Origin: Miniphocaeibacter sp012841535
GTDB lineage: Bacteria; Bacillota; Clostridia; Tissierellales; Peptoniphilaceae
NCBI RefSeq assembly: GCF_049274025.1
Contig: NZ_JBASRV010000017.1
DNA length: 64,000 nt
Reading direction: 5' to 3' (one strand)
The position numbers and the translations under genes are program-made. Positions 34,733-43,634 of the stretch are shown in pieces. How positions within the stretch are numbered: position 1 is the stretch's first letter; each line of letters starts with the position of its first letter. The notes below the pieces were generated by a model. The model saw only the letters and a program-made list of their open reading frames with translations. It made no database searches and was not told where the DNA came from.

Positions 34733-35473
34733 CTAAACTATTTTTGAAGCTATAATTCCTATTATCCATAAGTGTAGCGGATAAAAAACATAGAAAAAAT
34801 ATTTTGTAAATTTTGTATTTTTTCCCCTTTTTCCATTATAGAGATGAAAAAATGGAATGCCGGCAGCAAAAAACAAGAGGTCTGAAAAATTGCCTATAGT
34901 AATTAGGATTTCTCTTGTATTTCCCTTAGCTATTATATTTGCATCTAAGAAAGAAAAAATCATTAAAACTACAAAAATAGCTGTTATTATTAGGCATATT
35001 AAGTTTCGTTTTAAAGGATTATTTCTATTAACATAAATAATTAACATAAGGATTACAATCATGTATCCGCCTTCGGTAAACATTCCTAGAAGAATTGTTC
35101 CAAATATTAGTAAAATCCCTAAGAAAGAATTGTCCTTATAAAAGACTTCTTCTAAAAAATAAAGGGCTGTTACTCCTAAGGCTAGAGATAAAAATATACT
35201 GTTATAAACAAAAAACTCCGGTTTTTTTATAATAAGATTGTTAATTATCATATTTCCAAGGAACATAATAATCCCTGCTAAATATAATCTTTTAATATAT
35301 TTTTCCCGTTTTTTAGTATGTATAAAAGCTTCAACTGACAGGAAAGCAAATACAGCAGCAACAGGTCTACTTATAAAATGAAAAAATGCTTGCCACTCTA
35401 GAGGAATAAAATAACCAATATGGTCTAATACCATAAGAAATGCCATTAAGAACTTTAAACTTGTACCTGTCAT
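34733..35473 (-). CDS. TraX-family membrane protein
   Basis: 246 residues from the ATG at 35473, behind GGAAAGGG; a TTG six codons upstream is less likely. Eight or so membrane helices. The start, TGTSLKFLMAFLMVLDHIGYF, and the later FHFISRPVAAVFAFLSVEAF are typical of TraX. In F-plasmid, TraX acetylates pilin; chromosomal homologues in Firmicutes are acyltransferase-like with unknown substrate. There is no conjugation gene nearby. Confidence 0.85.
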   Translation of the reverse strand: MTGTSLKFLMAFLMVLDHIGYFIPLEWQAFFHFISRPVAAVFAFLSVEAFIHTKKREKYIKRLYLAGIIMFLGNMIINNLIIKKPEFFVYNSIFLSLALGVTALYFLEEVFYKDNSFLGILLIFGTILLGMFTEGGYMIVILMLIIYVNRNNPLKRNLICLIITAIFVVLMIFSFLDANIIAKGNTREILITIGNFSDLLFFAAGIPFFHLYNGKRGKNTKFTKYFFYVFYPLHLWIIGIIASKIV

Positions 35474-35662
35474 ATAACAAACCCTTTCCAAATATTTATC
35501 TAATTTAATTACATTATAATTTTAGCATATATGGCAATTATATTTATAGTTTACTTTTTAATTTTAGCAGGAAAATAATTAATATAGTCTGTTATTTATT
35601 TTATATAAAAGACATATTATGATAAAATTAAGGCATAATAATAGAGTTTTAGGAGGAATTTA

Positions 35663-37678
35663 GTGAAGAAAAAGTTATATAAAATACTATCGTTACTGCT
35701 TGTAGTATCAATATTTTTTACAGCATGTAACAAAAAAGAAAATAATGTAGAAACACAAAGCAATGAATTAGGGGAAAAACCAAGATTAGAAGACGATTTT
35801 TATGAATATGTAAACTATGATTGGTTAAAGGATAATGAAATTCCAGAAGATAAAATTTCATTAGGCTATATGGAACAAATTCAAGAAAATATAGATGTAG
35901 GCCTAAAGGAGGAGTTAGACAATCTAGTAAAGGCGGAAAACATTGAAGATCCTGTAAAAAATGAAATGATTAAACTTTATAAAATGTTACTGGACTTTGA
36001 TAATATAGATAAACTAGGAACTAAGCCTATTGAGCCATATTTAAAGGAAATTGAAGAAATACAAACAGTAGAGGACTTAAACAACTCCTTAATAAAATGG
36101 GAAAATGATCTAAGTATACAATCTACACTTGTGGAATTTTCCATAGGTACCGACACAAAAGATGTAACTAAAAAAAGCCTATCTTTAGGATTTGCCTCAT
36201 CTATACTGCCGGACAAAAGCCTTTATGAAGAAGGAAATGAACAAGGTGAAAAGATTTTAGAGCTATACAAGGAGTCAATGAGTAAGGCTTTAACAAAATT
36301 TGGTTTAGCTGAAAAAGATGCAGAAAAGAAAGTTGAAAATATGTTAGCAGTAGATAGAAGAATTGCTGAATATGAGCTAACATCGGAAGAATATAGTGAT
36401 GATGAAAAATCATACAACTTAGTTTCTAAGGAGGATTTAAAAAGCAAGTATAAAAGCTCCTTGGATTTAGTTAGAATAATGGAAGAAACAATGCTTGTTG
36501 CAAGAGATGCAGTAGAGGTAACGGATATAAACATATTAAGTAATTTAGACAAGGTTTTTGATTCGGAAAAACTGGAAGAAACTAAGGATTGGATTTATGT
36601 TTCTACAATATTTTCCAAAGGGTATATACTATCTAACGATATTAGAGAAATAATTGTAGAGTTTGAAAGTGCTGTATCAGGAACAGTTCCGAAGGAAAAT
36701 GAAAGGGAAGAATTTGCCTTTAAAACCATAAATGACATATTCGGTTTTTCCTTAGGGGAAATTTATGTAGAAAAGAATTTTAGTCAGGAAGCTAAGGAAG
36801 ATGTAGAACAAATTACTAAGAATATAGTTGCAAAATATAAGGAGAGATTAGAAAACAACGACTGGTTAGGTGAAGAAACTAAAAAAGAAACCTTGAAGAA
36901 ATTAGATTCAATGGCAATAAAAATTGGTTATCCTGAAAAATTACCGGAATACTATTCCTTATATAAAATAGACGAAAACAAAGATCTTGTAGAAAATATA
37001 GCTTCCTTAAGAAAAATAGAAAAGGAATATACAATATCAAAAATAGATGAACCTGTAGACAGAAGTGAATGGGAAATGAAGCCACAAGAACTAAACGCTT
37101 ACTATAGTCCTTCAACTAATGACATAAACTTCCCAGCAGGAATACTACAAGAGCCTTTCTATAGCTTGAACCAAACTTCAAGTGAAAACTACGGCGGTAT
37201 TGGAGTTGTTATTGGCCATGAAATGTCCCATGCCTTCGATACAAATGGTTCCCTATATGATGAAGTTGGTAATATGAGAAACTGGTGGACTGAAAAGGAT
37301 CATGAAGAGTTCCAAAAAAGAGCAGACAAGGTTATAGAGTCCTTTGATGGAGTGGACTTTATGGGTGAAAAGGTTAATGGTAAATTAACCGTATCGGAAA
37401 ATATAGCTGACTTAAGTGGCATAGCTGTTTCCTTAGAGGTGGCTAAATCAGAAGAAGATTTTAAGGCTAAAGAATATTTTGAAAACTATGCTAAAATTTG
37501 GGCAAATAAAACCCGTCCGGAATTAATAAGTATACAATTAACTACAGATGTACACGCCCCAGGTAAAATAAGAGTTAATAATCAAGTAGTAAACTTTGAT
37601 GAATTTTTCGAAGCCTACAATATTAAAAAGGGCGATAAAATGTGGAGAGAAAAAGAAGATAGATTAAGTATTTGGTAA
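35663..37678 (+). CDS. M13-family metallopeptidase lipoprotein (PepO-like)
   Basis: 671 residues. GTG start behind AGGAGGAA. The signal peptide ends in a lipobox, FTAC, so it is anchored outside the membrane. The zinc site is H519-E-M-S-H523 in VIGHEMSHAFD, with the third ligand in NIADLSG (E in ENIADLSG). The substrate-binding NAYYSPSTNDINFPAGILQ and the ending HAPGKIRVN, seen in neprilysin-type enzymes, are present. It would digest extracellular peptides. Own terminator follows. Confidence 0.94.
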   Translation: MKKKLYKILSLLLVVSIFFTACNKKENNVETQSNELGEKPRLEDDFYEYVNYDWLKDNEIPEDKISLGYMEQIQENIDVGLKEELDNLVKAENIEDPVKNEMIKLYKMLLDFDNIDKLGTKPIEPYLKEIEEIQTVEDLNNSLIKWENDLSIQSTLVEFSIGTDTKDVTKKSLSLGFASSILPDKSLYEEGNEQGEKILELYKESMSKALTKFGLAEKDAEKKVENMLAVDRRIAEYELTSEEYSDDEKSYNLVSKEDLKSKYKSSLDLVRIMEETMLVARDAVEVTDINILSNLDKVFDSEKLEETKDWIYVSTIFSKGYILSNDIREIIVEFESAVSGTVPKENEREEFAFKTINDIFGFSLGEIYVEKNFSQEAKEDVEQITKNIVAKYKERLENNDWLGEETKKETLKKLDSMAIKIGYPEKLPEYYSLYKIDENKDLVENIASLRKIEKEYTISKIDEPVDRSEWEMKPQELNAYYSPSTNDINFPAGILQEPFYSLNQTSSENYGGIGVVIGHEMSHAFDTNGSLYDEVGNMRNWWTEKDHEEFQKRADKVIESFDGVDFMGEKVNGKLTVSENIADLSGIAVSLEVAKSEEDFKAKEYFENYAKIWANKTRPELISIQLTTDVHAPGKIRVNNQVVNFDEFFEAYNIKKGDKMWREKEDRLSIW

Positions 37679-37681
37679 ACA

Positions 37682-37712
37682 AAAAATCCGTTGGTAACAA
37701 CGGATTTTTGTC
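37682..37712 (+). terminator. Terminator after the M13 peptidase
   Basis: AAAAATCCGTTG (37682-37693) and CAACGGATTTTT (37698-37709) pair perfectly around GTAA. Confidence 0.92.
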
Positions 37713-37810
37713 TTTTAAATAAAGAAAATAAAGTAAATTCAACCTTTACTATAATTTTTTCCTACTTGATTTTATATACTGTAACTATATCTAGTATGTT
37801 GAAAATATTA

Positions 37811-38152
37811 TTATTCATTAGTGTTTTTAAGGCGTATCTTTATTAAAAAGAAGAAAGATATGAAAATTAAAAATTTAATTCCAAAATAGTAGAAACTTCC
37901 CTTTGCTAAATTTTTATTATCATAATACTTTTGTACAGGCCAATAGCTAAATATATTTACTCCCATATAGAAAGAAAGAAGTGTTTTTAAAATTGTGTTA
38001 ATTGGCAAGTACCAAATAACTACAGTGAAAATGGCAGTAAGAAAAACTGAAAACCCAATATTTAATAGCCAAGGTAACCAATGGGGTTTTTCAATATCTT
38101 GCCATAGCCAATATTTTAAAATATTTTTATCAGTTGTATAAAGACTTTTCAT
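37811..38152 (-). CDS. Small membrane protein, unknown
   Basis: 113 residues with three hydrophobic stretches (about 28-48, 52-70, 87-105). The N-terminus is rich in Trp (LKYWLWQDIEKPHWLPWLL). No family recognised. It lies 22 bp downstream of the MutS-like gene on the same strand with an AGGAGG RBS, so they are probably cotranscribed. Confidence 0.6.
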   Translation of the reverse strand: MKSLYTTDKNILKYWLWQDIEKPHWLPWLLNIGFSVFLTAIFTVVIWYLPINTILKTLLSFYMGVNIFSYWPVQKYYDNKNLAKGSFYYFGIKFLIFISFFFLIKIRLKNTNE

Positions 38153-38174
38153 ATAAACCTCCTAAAATTATTAA

Positions 38175-39830
38175 TTACCAAGTTTTCGTTTCTAAGTATT
38201 TATTTACCCTGTTATTAGATTCTTCAATAATATTTTTATCATAACCGATTTTTTCTAAGAGGTTTATTGCATTTCTAGTTATTACAGCACCATTTTTTAG
38301 CTTATAATCAAAATTTAGGTCCCCATTGGATTTGTTTTCTGAAAAATGATAATTTGTATAATTCCTAGAAAGTATTTCAGAAAGTTCAATATCGTGAGTA
38401 GCAATTAATTTAAAGGAATTGTTAGCAGCAATTTTTTCCAAAATAGTTGCAGATGCAGCAATTCTTTCAATAGTGTTTGTACCTCTTAAAATTTCATCAA
38501 TTAGGCAAATACAGTATTTGTTTTCAATAGTATCCAATATTCTCTTTAAGGAGATAATTTCCTTCATAAAGTAACTGTTACCTTCAAGAACATCATCTTT
38601 TATAGCCATAGAGGATATAATAAATATTGGCTTATAGGTAAATTCCCTTGCACAAATAGTTCCTATTGTTTGAGCAAGTAATAAATTTACTCCTATGGCC
38701 TTTATAAAAGTTGACTTACCTGAGGCATTTGAACCGGTTATAACAATGTTCTTTTCTAAATCTAAGGAATTGGCAACGGCATTTTCAACAAGGGGATGGT
38801 AAATGTCCTTAAATGCTATTTTTTCTTCATTTACAATATTTCCTTTACAAATATAAGGAAGGGTTAATTCGAAATTTGCTGTTGATATAGCTACTTCAAT
38901 TTCGCAAATAGCCTTAATAATTTCCCTAAACTCATTATTATATTTTTCTATATCCTTAGAAATTGAGCCTGTTACTAAAACCCCGGAAAGAAAGATTATA
39001 TTTACAAATTTCAGTAAAGTTTCTTCTAAGGTTACAGCATTTGATTCTAAGGTGTTATAATAATTCCTGTATTTTTTAAATCTCTTAAAAGAATTAGTAT
39101 ATTTATTTAAATAGTCGTTTAAATTCTTACTATTTAATTTCTTTAAATTATTATAAACAGATAGGATTTTAATAAAATATTTACAATATTCAGAAATTTC
39201 CTGTATCATTTGGCTATTTTTAATATAAATACTAATATTGGTTATTATGGAAATAAGTAAAAGTATTAAAAATACTAGGTTTTGCAAAAAAAGAAAAAGT
39301 ATTACAAACACCAAGGGTAAAATTGAAAACAAATAGTAAATCTTATTTTCTAAAAAATCACTTTTAAAATCCTTGTAGTAAAAATCGGCAAAAGTTGGTA
39401 GGTAGAGTCTACCTAGCCGATTAAATTCATACATTACTCTAGCAGACAGGTCCTTGTTGTTTTTAAATATCTCCTTAAGTTTTTGCCTATTTTCAAATAT
39501 TTCTTTACTTGGTTTAGTATTATGTAACTCCATGTAGAGATATTCTTTCCCTATGGAAGAACGACAAATATTTATTTTCTTATAGATATCATCTAAATCT
39601 AAATCATTCCAGGTAATATTATCAATAAAATCTTCATTATGTTCAAATTTTTGGGAAATTTTTAAAAATTCAGCTATATCTTCAAGGGAATAGTCTGTGT
39701 TAGTAGGATTTTTCCCCCAGTTATTTAAATAGAATTTAATTAATCTTCTTTTATTTACCTGCATACTAATATAAACCAGTATGGATAAAACTGCTAAACC
39801 TATTACTATATATAGTAAAGTTTTGTTCAT
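38175..39830 (-). CDS. Membrane-bound MutS-related ATPase
   Basis: 551 residues from the ATG at 39830, behind GGAGGT. The N-terminus has one membrane helix and two more lie near 170-210. The C-terminus is a MutS domain V ATPase: Walker A G366-SNASGKST, Walker B region ICLIDEILRGTNTIER, and KLIATHDIEL. No mismatch-binding domain is present. Such truncated MutS-like membrane proteins occur widely in Firmicutes and Bacteroidetes; their function is unknown. It is not a canonical repair protein. Confidence 0.85.
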   Translation of the reverse strand: MNKTLLYIVIGLAVLSILVYISMQVNKRRLIKFYLNNWGKNPTNTDYSLEDIAEFLKISQKFEHNEDFIDNITWNDLDLDDIYKKINICRSSIGKEYLYMELHNTKPSKEIFENRQKLKEIFKNNKDLSARVMYEFNRLGRLYLPTFADFYYKDFKSDFLENKIYYLFSILPLVFVILFLFLQNLVFLILLLISIITNISIYIKNSQMIQEISEYCKYFIKILSVYNNLKKLNSKNLNDYLNKYTNSFKRFKKYRNYYNTLESNAVTLEETLLKFVNIIFLSGVLVTGSISKDIEKYNNEFREIIKAICEIEVAISTANFELTLPYICKGNIVNEEKIAFKDIYHPLVENAVANSLDLEKNIVITGSNASGKSTFIKAIGVNLLLAQTIGTICAREFTYKPIFIISSMAIKDDVLEGNSYFMKEIISLKRILDTIENKYCICLIDEILRGTNTIERIAASATILEKIAANNSFKLIATHDIELSEILSRNYTNYHFSENKSNGDLNFDYKLKNGAVITRNAINLLEKIGYDKNIIEESNNRVNKYLETKTW

Positions 39831-40028
39831 AACAACCTCCAATTTAAAACTAAATATAGAATAGCATATAAACTAATTAAATTTTAGTGAAAATTAGTTA
39901 ATAAAATATTTTTTAGTATTTATATTGGAAAATATTTTTTAATATTAAGAATGTCTAATATATTTATTTTAATTTCATTGTTGAAAGCCTTAAGCTATGA
40001 TAAAATTTCATAACTAGGGGGTTTTTTT

Positions 40029-41576
40029 GTGAGTATTTTAACTGTTAAGAATTTAAGCCACAGCTATGGTGGTAGAGATATATTAAAAAATGTAAATTTT
40101 ATTTTAAACAAGGGAGAACATGTTGGTCTTGTTGGACCAAATGGAGAAGGTAAAAGCTCTTTTATGAATATTGTTACAGGTAAACTTATACCTGATGATG
40201 GTGAAATAGAATGGGCTAAAAGAGTAAGAATAGGATATTTGGACCAACATGCTTCATTGGATATGGATAAAACCGTTAGGTATGTTTTACAGGATGCCTT
40301 TTCATATCTTTATGATATTGAAAAGGAAATAAATGAATCCTATGAAAAAATGGCTAGGGTTTCTGAAGAAGAAGTTAATAAATTATTAGAAGAAGTTGGA
40401 GAATTACAAGAGATTTTAGAACAACAGGATTTTTATTTAATTGATTCTAAGGTAGAGGAAATAGCTAATGGAATGGGCATAGATAAAATAGGTTTAGACA
40501 AAACTATTTCTGAACTTTCAGGAGGACAAAGGTCCAAGGTCTTACTAGCTAAATTATTGTTGGAAAAACCGGATATTTTAATGTTAGATGAGCCGACAAA
40601 CTATTTAGACGAAGAGCATATTGAATGGCTTAGACGTTATTTACAAAATTATGAAAATGCCTTTTTATTAATTTCCCATGATATTGCTTTTTTAAATTCT
40701 GTAATTAATTTAATCTACCATGTGGAAAATATGGAGTTAAACAGATATGTTGGCGATTATGATGAATTTGAAAGACTAAGGGAAATAAAAAAGAAACAAT
40801 TAGAAGCTGCCTATAAAAAACAGCAACAGGAAATTGCCGACTTAGAGGATTTTGTTGCAAGGAATAAGGCTAGGGTAGCAACTAGAAATATGGCTATGTC
40901 CAGACAGAAAAAACTGGATAAAATGGAAAAAATAGAACTTGTAAAAGATAAGGTAAAACCGGTATTTAACTTTTTGGAATATTCAGCAACAGGCAAGGTT
41001 ATTTTTGAAACGGATAATTTAGTAATTGGTTATAACAAACCCTTAACAAAGCCTTTAAATTTAAGAATGGAAAGAGGCAATAGAATAGCCATTGTTGGAG
41101 AAAATGGACTTGGCAAGACAACTTTAATAAAAACTATTTTAGGAATGGTAGAACCTTTAGAGGGAACAGTAGAATTAGGACAAAATTTGAAAATTGGGTA
41201 TTTTAAACAGGAAGAGGATTTTGGTAACGAAAATACCTGTATAGAGGAAATGTGGGAAGAATTTCCTTCATGGGAACAATTTGCTGTAAGGGCAGCCTTG
41301 GCGAAATCTGGCCTAATGACAAAACATATAGAGTCTAAAATACATGTACTAAGTGGTGGAGAGCAGGCGAAAGTAAGACTTACTAAAATATTAAATAAGG
41401 AAACGAATATTTTAGTTCTTGATGAGCCGACAAATCATTTAGATATAGATGCAAAAGAAGAATTAAAAAGAGCCTTAAAAGAATATAGGGGTGGAATATT
41501 TTTAGTTTCCCATGAAAAAGAATTTTATGAGGAAATAGCAACGGAAATATGGAATATGGAAGACTTTAGAGCTTAA
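40029..41576 (+). CDS. ABC-F family ATPase
   Basis: 515 residues with two ABC domains and no membrane segment. The first: Walker A GPNGEGKSS, signature LSGGQRSK, Walker B LMLDEPTNYLD. The second: GENGLGKTT, LSGGEQAK, LVLDEPTNHLD. The linker, from about 240 to 310, is a charged helical hairpin (the P-site tRNA interaction motif). Such proteins act on ribosomes as translation factors or antibiotic protection factors; the exact subtype is unclear (YbiT/YkpA-like is likely). GTG start behind AGGGGG. Confidence 0.9.
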   Translation: MSILTVKNLSHSYGGRDILKNVNFILNKGEHVGLVGPNGEGKSSFMNIVTGKLIPDDGEIEWAKRVRIGYLDQHASLDMDKTVRYVLQDAFSYLYDIEKEINESYEKMARVSEEEVNKLLEEVGELQEILEQQDFYLIDSKVEEIANGMGIDKIGLDKTISELSGGQRSKVLLAKLLLEKPDILMLDEPTNYLDEEHIEWLRRYLQNYENAFLLISHDIAFLNSVINLIYHVENMELNRYVGDYDEFERLREIKKKQLEAAYKKQQQEIADLEDFVARNKARVATRNMAMSRQKKLDKMEKIELVKDKVKPVFNFLEYSATGKVIFETDNLVIGYNKPLTKPLNLRMERGNRIAIVGENGLGKTTLIKTILGMVEPLEGTVELGQNLKIGYFKQEEDFGNENTCIEEMWEEFPSWEQFAVRAALAKSGLMTKHIESKIHVLSGGEQAKVRLTKILNKETNILVLDEPTNHLDIDAKEELKRALKEYRGGIFLVSHEKEFYEEIATEIWNMEDFRA

Positions 41577-41593
41577 GAGAAAAAGGAGTAAAA

Positions 41594-42718
41594 ATGAAAT
41601 TATTATTTATAATTATAGCTATTTTAATATTGATAATATCTTTTATTTTACTCCTTAAAGGTGAAGGGAAAGCTGTTAAATTATTAAATGAAAATAGCAA
41701 ACCCTATGAAAATGGAATTTCTACCAGGGAGAAAGTTTTACTAAATGGAGTAGAGCAATATATTTTTATAGTTGGGAAAAATATAAATAATCCTATACTT
41801 TTATTTTTACATGGAGGTCCAGGATTTCCAGAATTGCCCTTGGCATGTAATAAAGGAACGGACAAACAGCTGGAGGATAAATTTACAGTTTGTTATTGGG
41901 AACAAAGAGGAGCAGGACTTAGCTATACATCTAAAGAGGATATAAAGAATTTAACAGTAGAAGAAATAGTAGATAATGGAATAGAATTAAGCGATTATTT
42001 AAGAAAAAGATTTAATCAAGAAAAAATATACCTTATGGGTCATTCATGGGGAACATTTTTAGGAATAAAAATATTGTGGAAAAAACCGGAATATTTTAAA
42101 GCTTATTTTGGAATAGGGCAAATATCGGATCAAACCTTGTCAGAAAGTATAGGCTATGTAAAATTACTAGAAAGTGCAGAAAAAAAGAAAAATAATATTG
42201 TCTTGAAAAGACTAAGAAAAATTAATATAAATGCCTTAAATTTTTTAGACATAGGGTATTTGGAACTTATGTATAAAAGATGGTTAAATAAGGGAAATAT
42301 TGGTATTCAGGACAATCAATTTAGATACATTTTAAAAGTAGTAAAGGATAGAATACTCTTTAGTGGCTATTCTTTCTTAGATACTTTTAAATATATTAAA
42401 GGAATGTATTATTCCTCTAAATATATACTGCCACTTATTTATGATGAGAATTTAATGCAGAAGTATTATGAGTTTGAAATGCCAATGTATTTTTTTCATG
42501 GCATATACGATAATTTAGTTTCCTATGAACTAGCCTACGACTACTATGAGAAAATAAAAGCACCTAGAAAAGATTTTTTTACATTTTACTTGTCAGAGCA
42601 TTCGCCACAGGTTGAAGAAGCTGAAAGATTTACAAATAAAATTTTTTCTCTGTTAGATAAATTAGAAAATAATGTAGAAGATATTAGGGATAAGAATGAA
42701 GAAAAATATAGTAATTAG
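41594..42718 (+). CDS. Alpha/beta hydrolase, proline iminopeptidase-like
   Basis: 374 residues with an N-terminal membrane helix (2-22). The fold motifs are LFLHGGPGFPELPLA (oxyanion HGGPG), nucleophile elbow MGHSWGTFLG and late YDNLVSYELAYDYYEKI with the acid, then SEHSPQVEEAERF with the His. HGGPG and GHSWG match the S33 family, but membrane anchoring suggests another role. The stop overlaps the next GNAT gene by 23 bp. Confidence 0.85.
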   Translation: MKLLFIIIAILILIISFILLLKGEGKAVKLLNENSKPYENGISTREKVLLNGVEQYIFIVGKNINNPILLFLHGGPGFPELPLACNKGTDKQLEDKFTVCYWEQRGAGLSYTSKEDIKNLTVEEIVDNGIELSDYLRKRFNQEKIYLMGHSWGTFLGIKILWKKPEYFKAYFGIGQISDQTLSESIGYVKLLESAEKKKNNIVLKRLRKININALNFLDIGYLELMYKRWLNKGNIGIQDNQFRYILKVVKDRILFSGYSFLDTFKYIKGMYYSSKYILPLIYDENLMQKYYEFEMPMYFFHGIYDNLVSYELAYDYYEKIKAPRKDFFTFYLSEHSPQVEEAERFTNKIFSLLDKLENNVEDIRDKNEEKYSN

Positions 42719-43148
42719 GGAATATAAAAAAGAAGATTTAAATACTATTATGGATATTTGGCTAAATTCAAATTTAGATGCCCATAATTTTATAGAAGAA
42801 GAGTATTGGAAGAAGAATTTCCAGTATGTAAAAGACATACTTCCAAAGGCCAATATAAGAGTGGCTATATTAGAAGATAAAATAGTTGGTTTTATTGGCA
42901 TAGTGGATTCCTATATAGCAGGAATTTTTATTAGTAGGGAGTACAGAAGCTTAGGAATTGGAAAGTTACTTTTAAAAGCAGCTAAGGAAAACTATAGCAG
43001 GCTTTCACTAGATGTATACAGGAAAAATAAAAGAGCCTACGAATTTTATTTAAATAATGGATTTATTGTAAAAGAAGAAAAAAACGACAAAGAAAATAAG
43101 GAAATTGAATATTTTATGGTATATGAGAAAAATCATAGAAGGCATTAA
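42696..43148 (+). CDS. GNAT N-acetyltransferase (YjaB-like)
   Basis: 150 residues. IAGIFISREYRSLGIGKLLLKAAKENY holds the acetyl-CoA loop and LSLDVYRKNKRAYEFYLNNGF the C-terminal motif. It overlaps the hydrolase by 23 bp, so they are translated together. The last 29 codons and the following region are duplicated at 46231-46381. Substrate unknown. Confidence 0.87.
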   Translation: MKKNIVIREYKKEDLNTIMDIWLNSNLDAHNFIEEEYWKKNFQYVKDILPKANIRVAILEDKIVGFIGIVDSYIAGIFISREYRSLGIGKLLLKAAKENYSRLSLDVYRKNKRAYEFYLNNGFIVKEEKNDKENKEIEYFMVYEKNHRRH

Positions 43149-43212
43149 AACATTTTGTTTTAGTGCTTTTTTTGTAAAATTGTAAGGATTTTGTAATTTG
43201 ACAAAGTGGTCT
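43061..43212 (+). repeat. Duplicated segment, copy A
   Basis: Nearly identical to 46231-46381: the coding end of the GNAT gene, its hairpin-like downstream sequence with a T-run and the -35 region of the blaI promoter. The copies differ in a few bases, including one T in the T-run (seven versus six), and diverge abruptly at the operator. Confidence 0.9.
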
Positions 43213-43258
43213 AATGATGTTAGACTAAAACCAAGAAACAAGTCTAATGCTTGTAGAC
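43198..43258 (+). promoter_or_regulatory. Promoter and two operators of blaI-blaR copy 1
   Basis: TTGACA (43198-43203), 17-bp spacer, TAGACT (43221-43226). GTCTAATGATGTTAGAC (43209-43225) is a palindrome across the -10; GTCTAATGCTTGTAGAC (43242-43258) is a second one 33 bp downstream. This is the double-operator layout of BlaI/MecI-regulated promoters. TGTAA half-sites at 43173-43196 precede the -35. Confidence 0.8.
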
Positions 43259-43272
43259 TAAAGGAGGTAAAT

Positions 43273-43632
43273 ATGGCAGACTACAAATTAGGTTTAATGG
43301 AAATGAAATTTGCTGAATTAATTTGGCAACATGAACCAATTGCATCAGGGGAATTAGTTAAATTATGTAAGAGGGAATTTGAATGGAAAAAATCTACAAC
43401 CTATACAATGTTAAAGCGCTTAATAGAAAAGGAAATCTTCCAAAACAATAACAGCCAAGTCACTTCTTTAATAAGTTTAGAGGAATTTAAGGCTAGACAA
43501 AGTGAAGAATTTATAGAAGAGGAATTTGAAGGCTCCTTACCAAAATTTTTAACAGCCTTTACTTCGAAAAATAAATTAACAGAAAAAGAAATTGAAGAAC
43601 TACAAAAATTAATTGATGAAAATAGGAGTTAG
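43273..43632 (+). CDS. BlaI/MecI-family repressor, copy 1
   Basis: 119 residues from the ATG at 43273, behind AAGGAGGT; a longer frame runs through the operator and is not used. The winged helix reads LMEMKFAELIWQHEPIASGELVKLCKREFEWKKSTTYTMLKRLIEKEIF. The region of the cleavage site is SQVTSLISLEEF. It would bind the two palindromes upstream and be destroyed by the BlaR1-type partner downstream. Confidence 0.92.
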   Translation: MADYKLGLMEMKFAELIWQHEPIASGELVKLCKREFEWKKSTTYTMLKRLIEKEIFQNNNSQVTSLISLEEFKARQSEEFIEEEFEGSLPKFLTAFTSKNKLTEKEIEELQKLIDENRS

Positions 43633-43634
43633 TT

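Noticed and set aside
38175..39830. Canonical mismatch repair MutS
   Set aside because: Lacks mismatch-binding and connector domains and has membrane helices.
43198..43272. N-terminal extension of BlaI copy 1
   Set aside because: It would translate the -35 and operators; the ATG at 43273 has AAGGAGGT upstream and matches copy 2.
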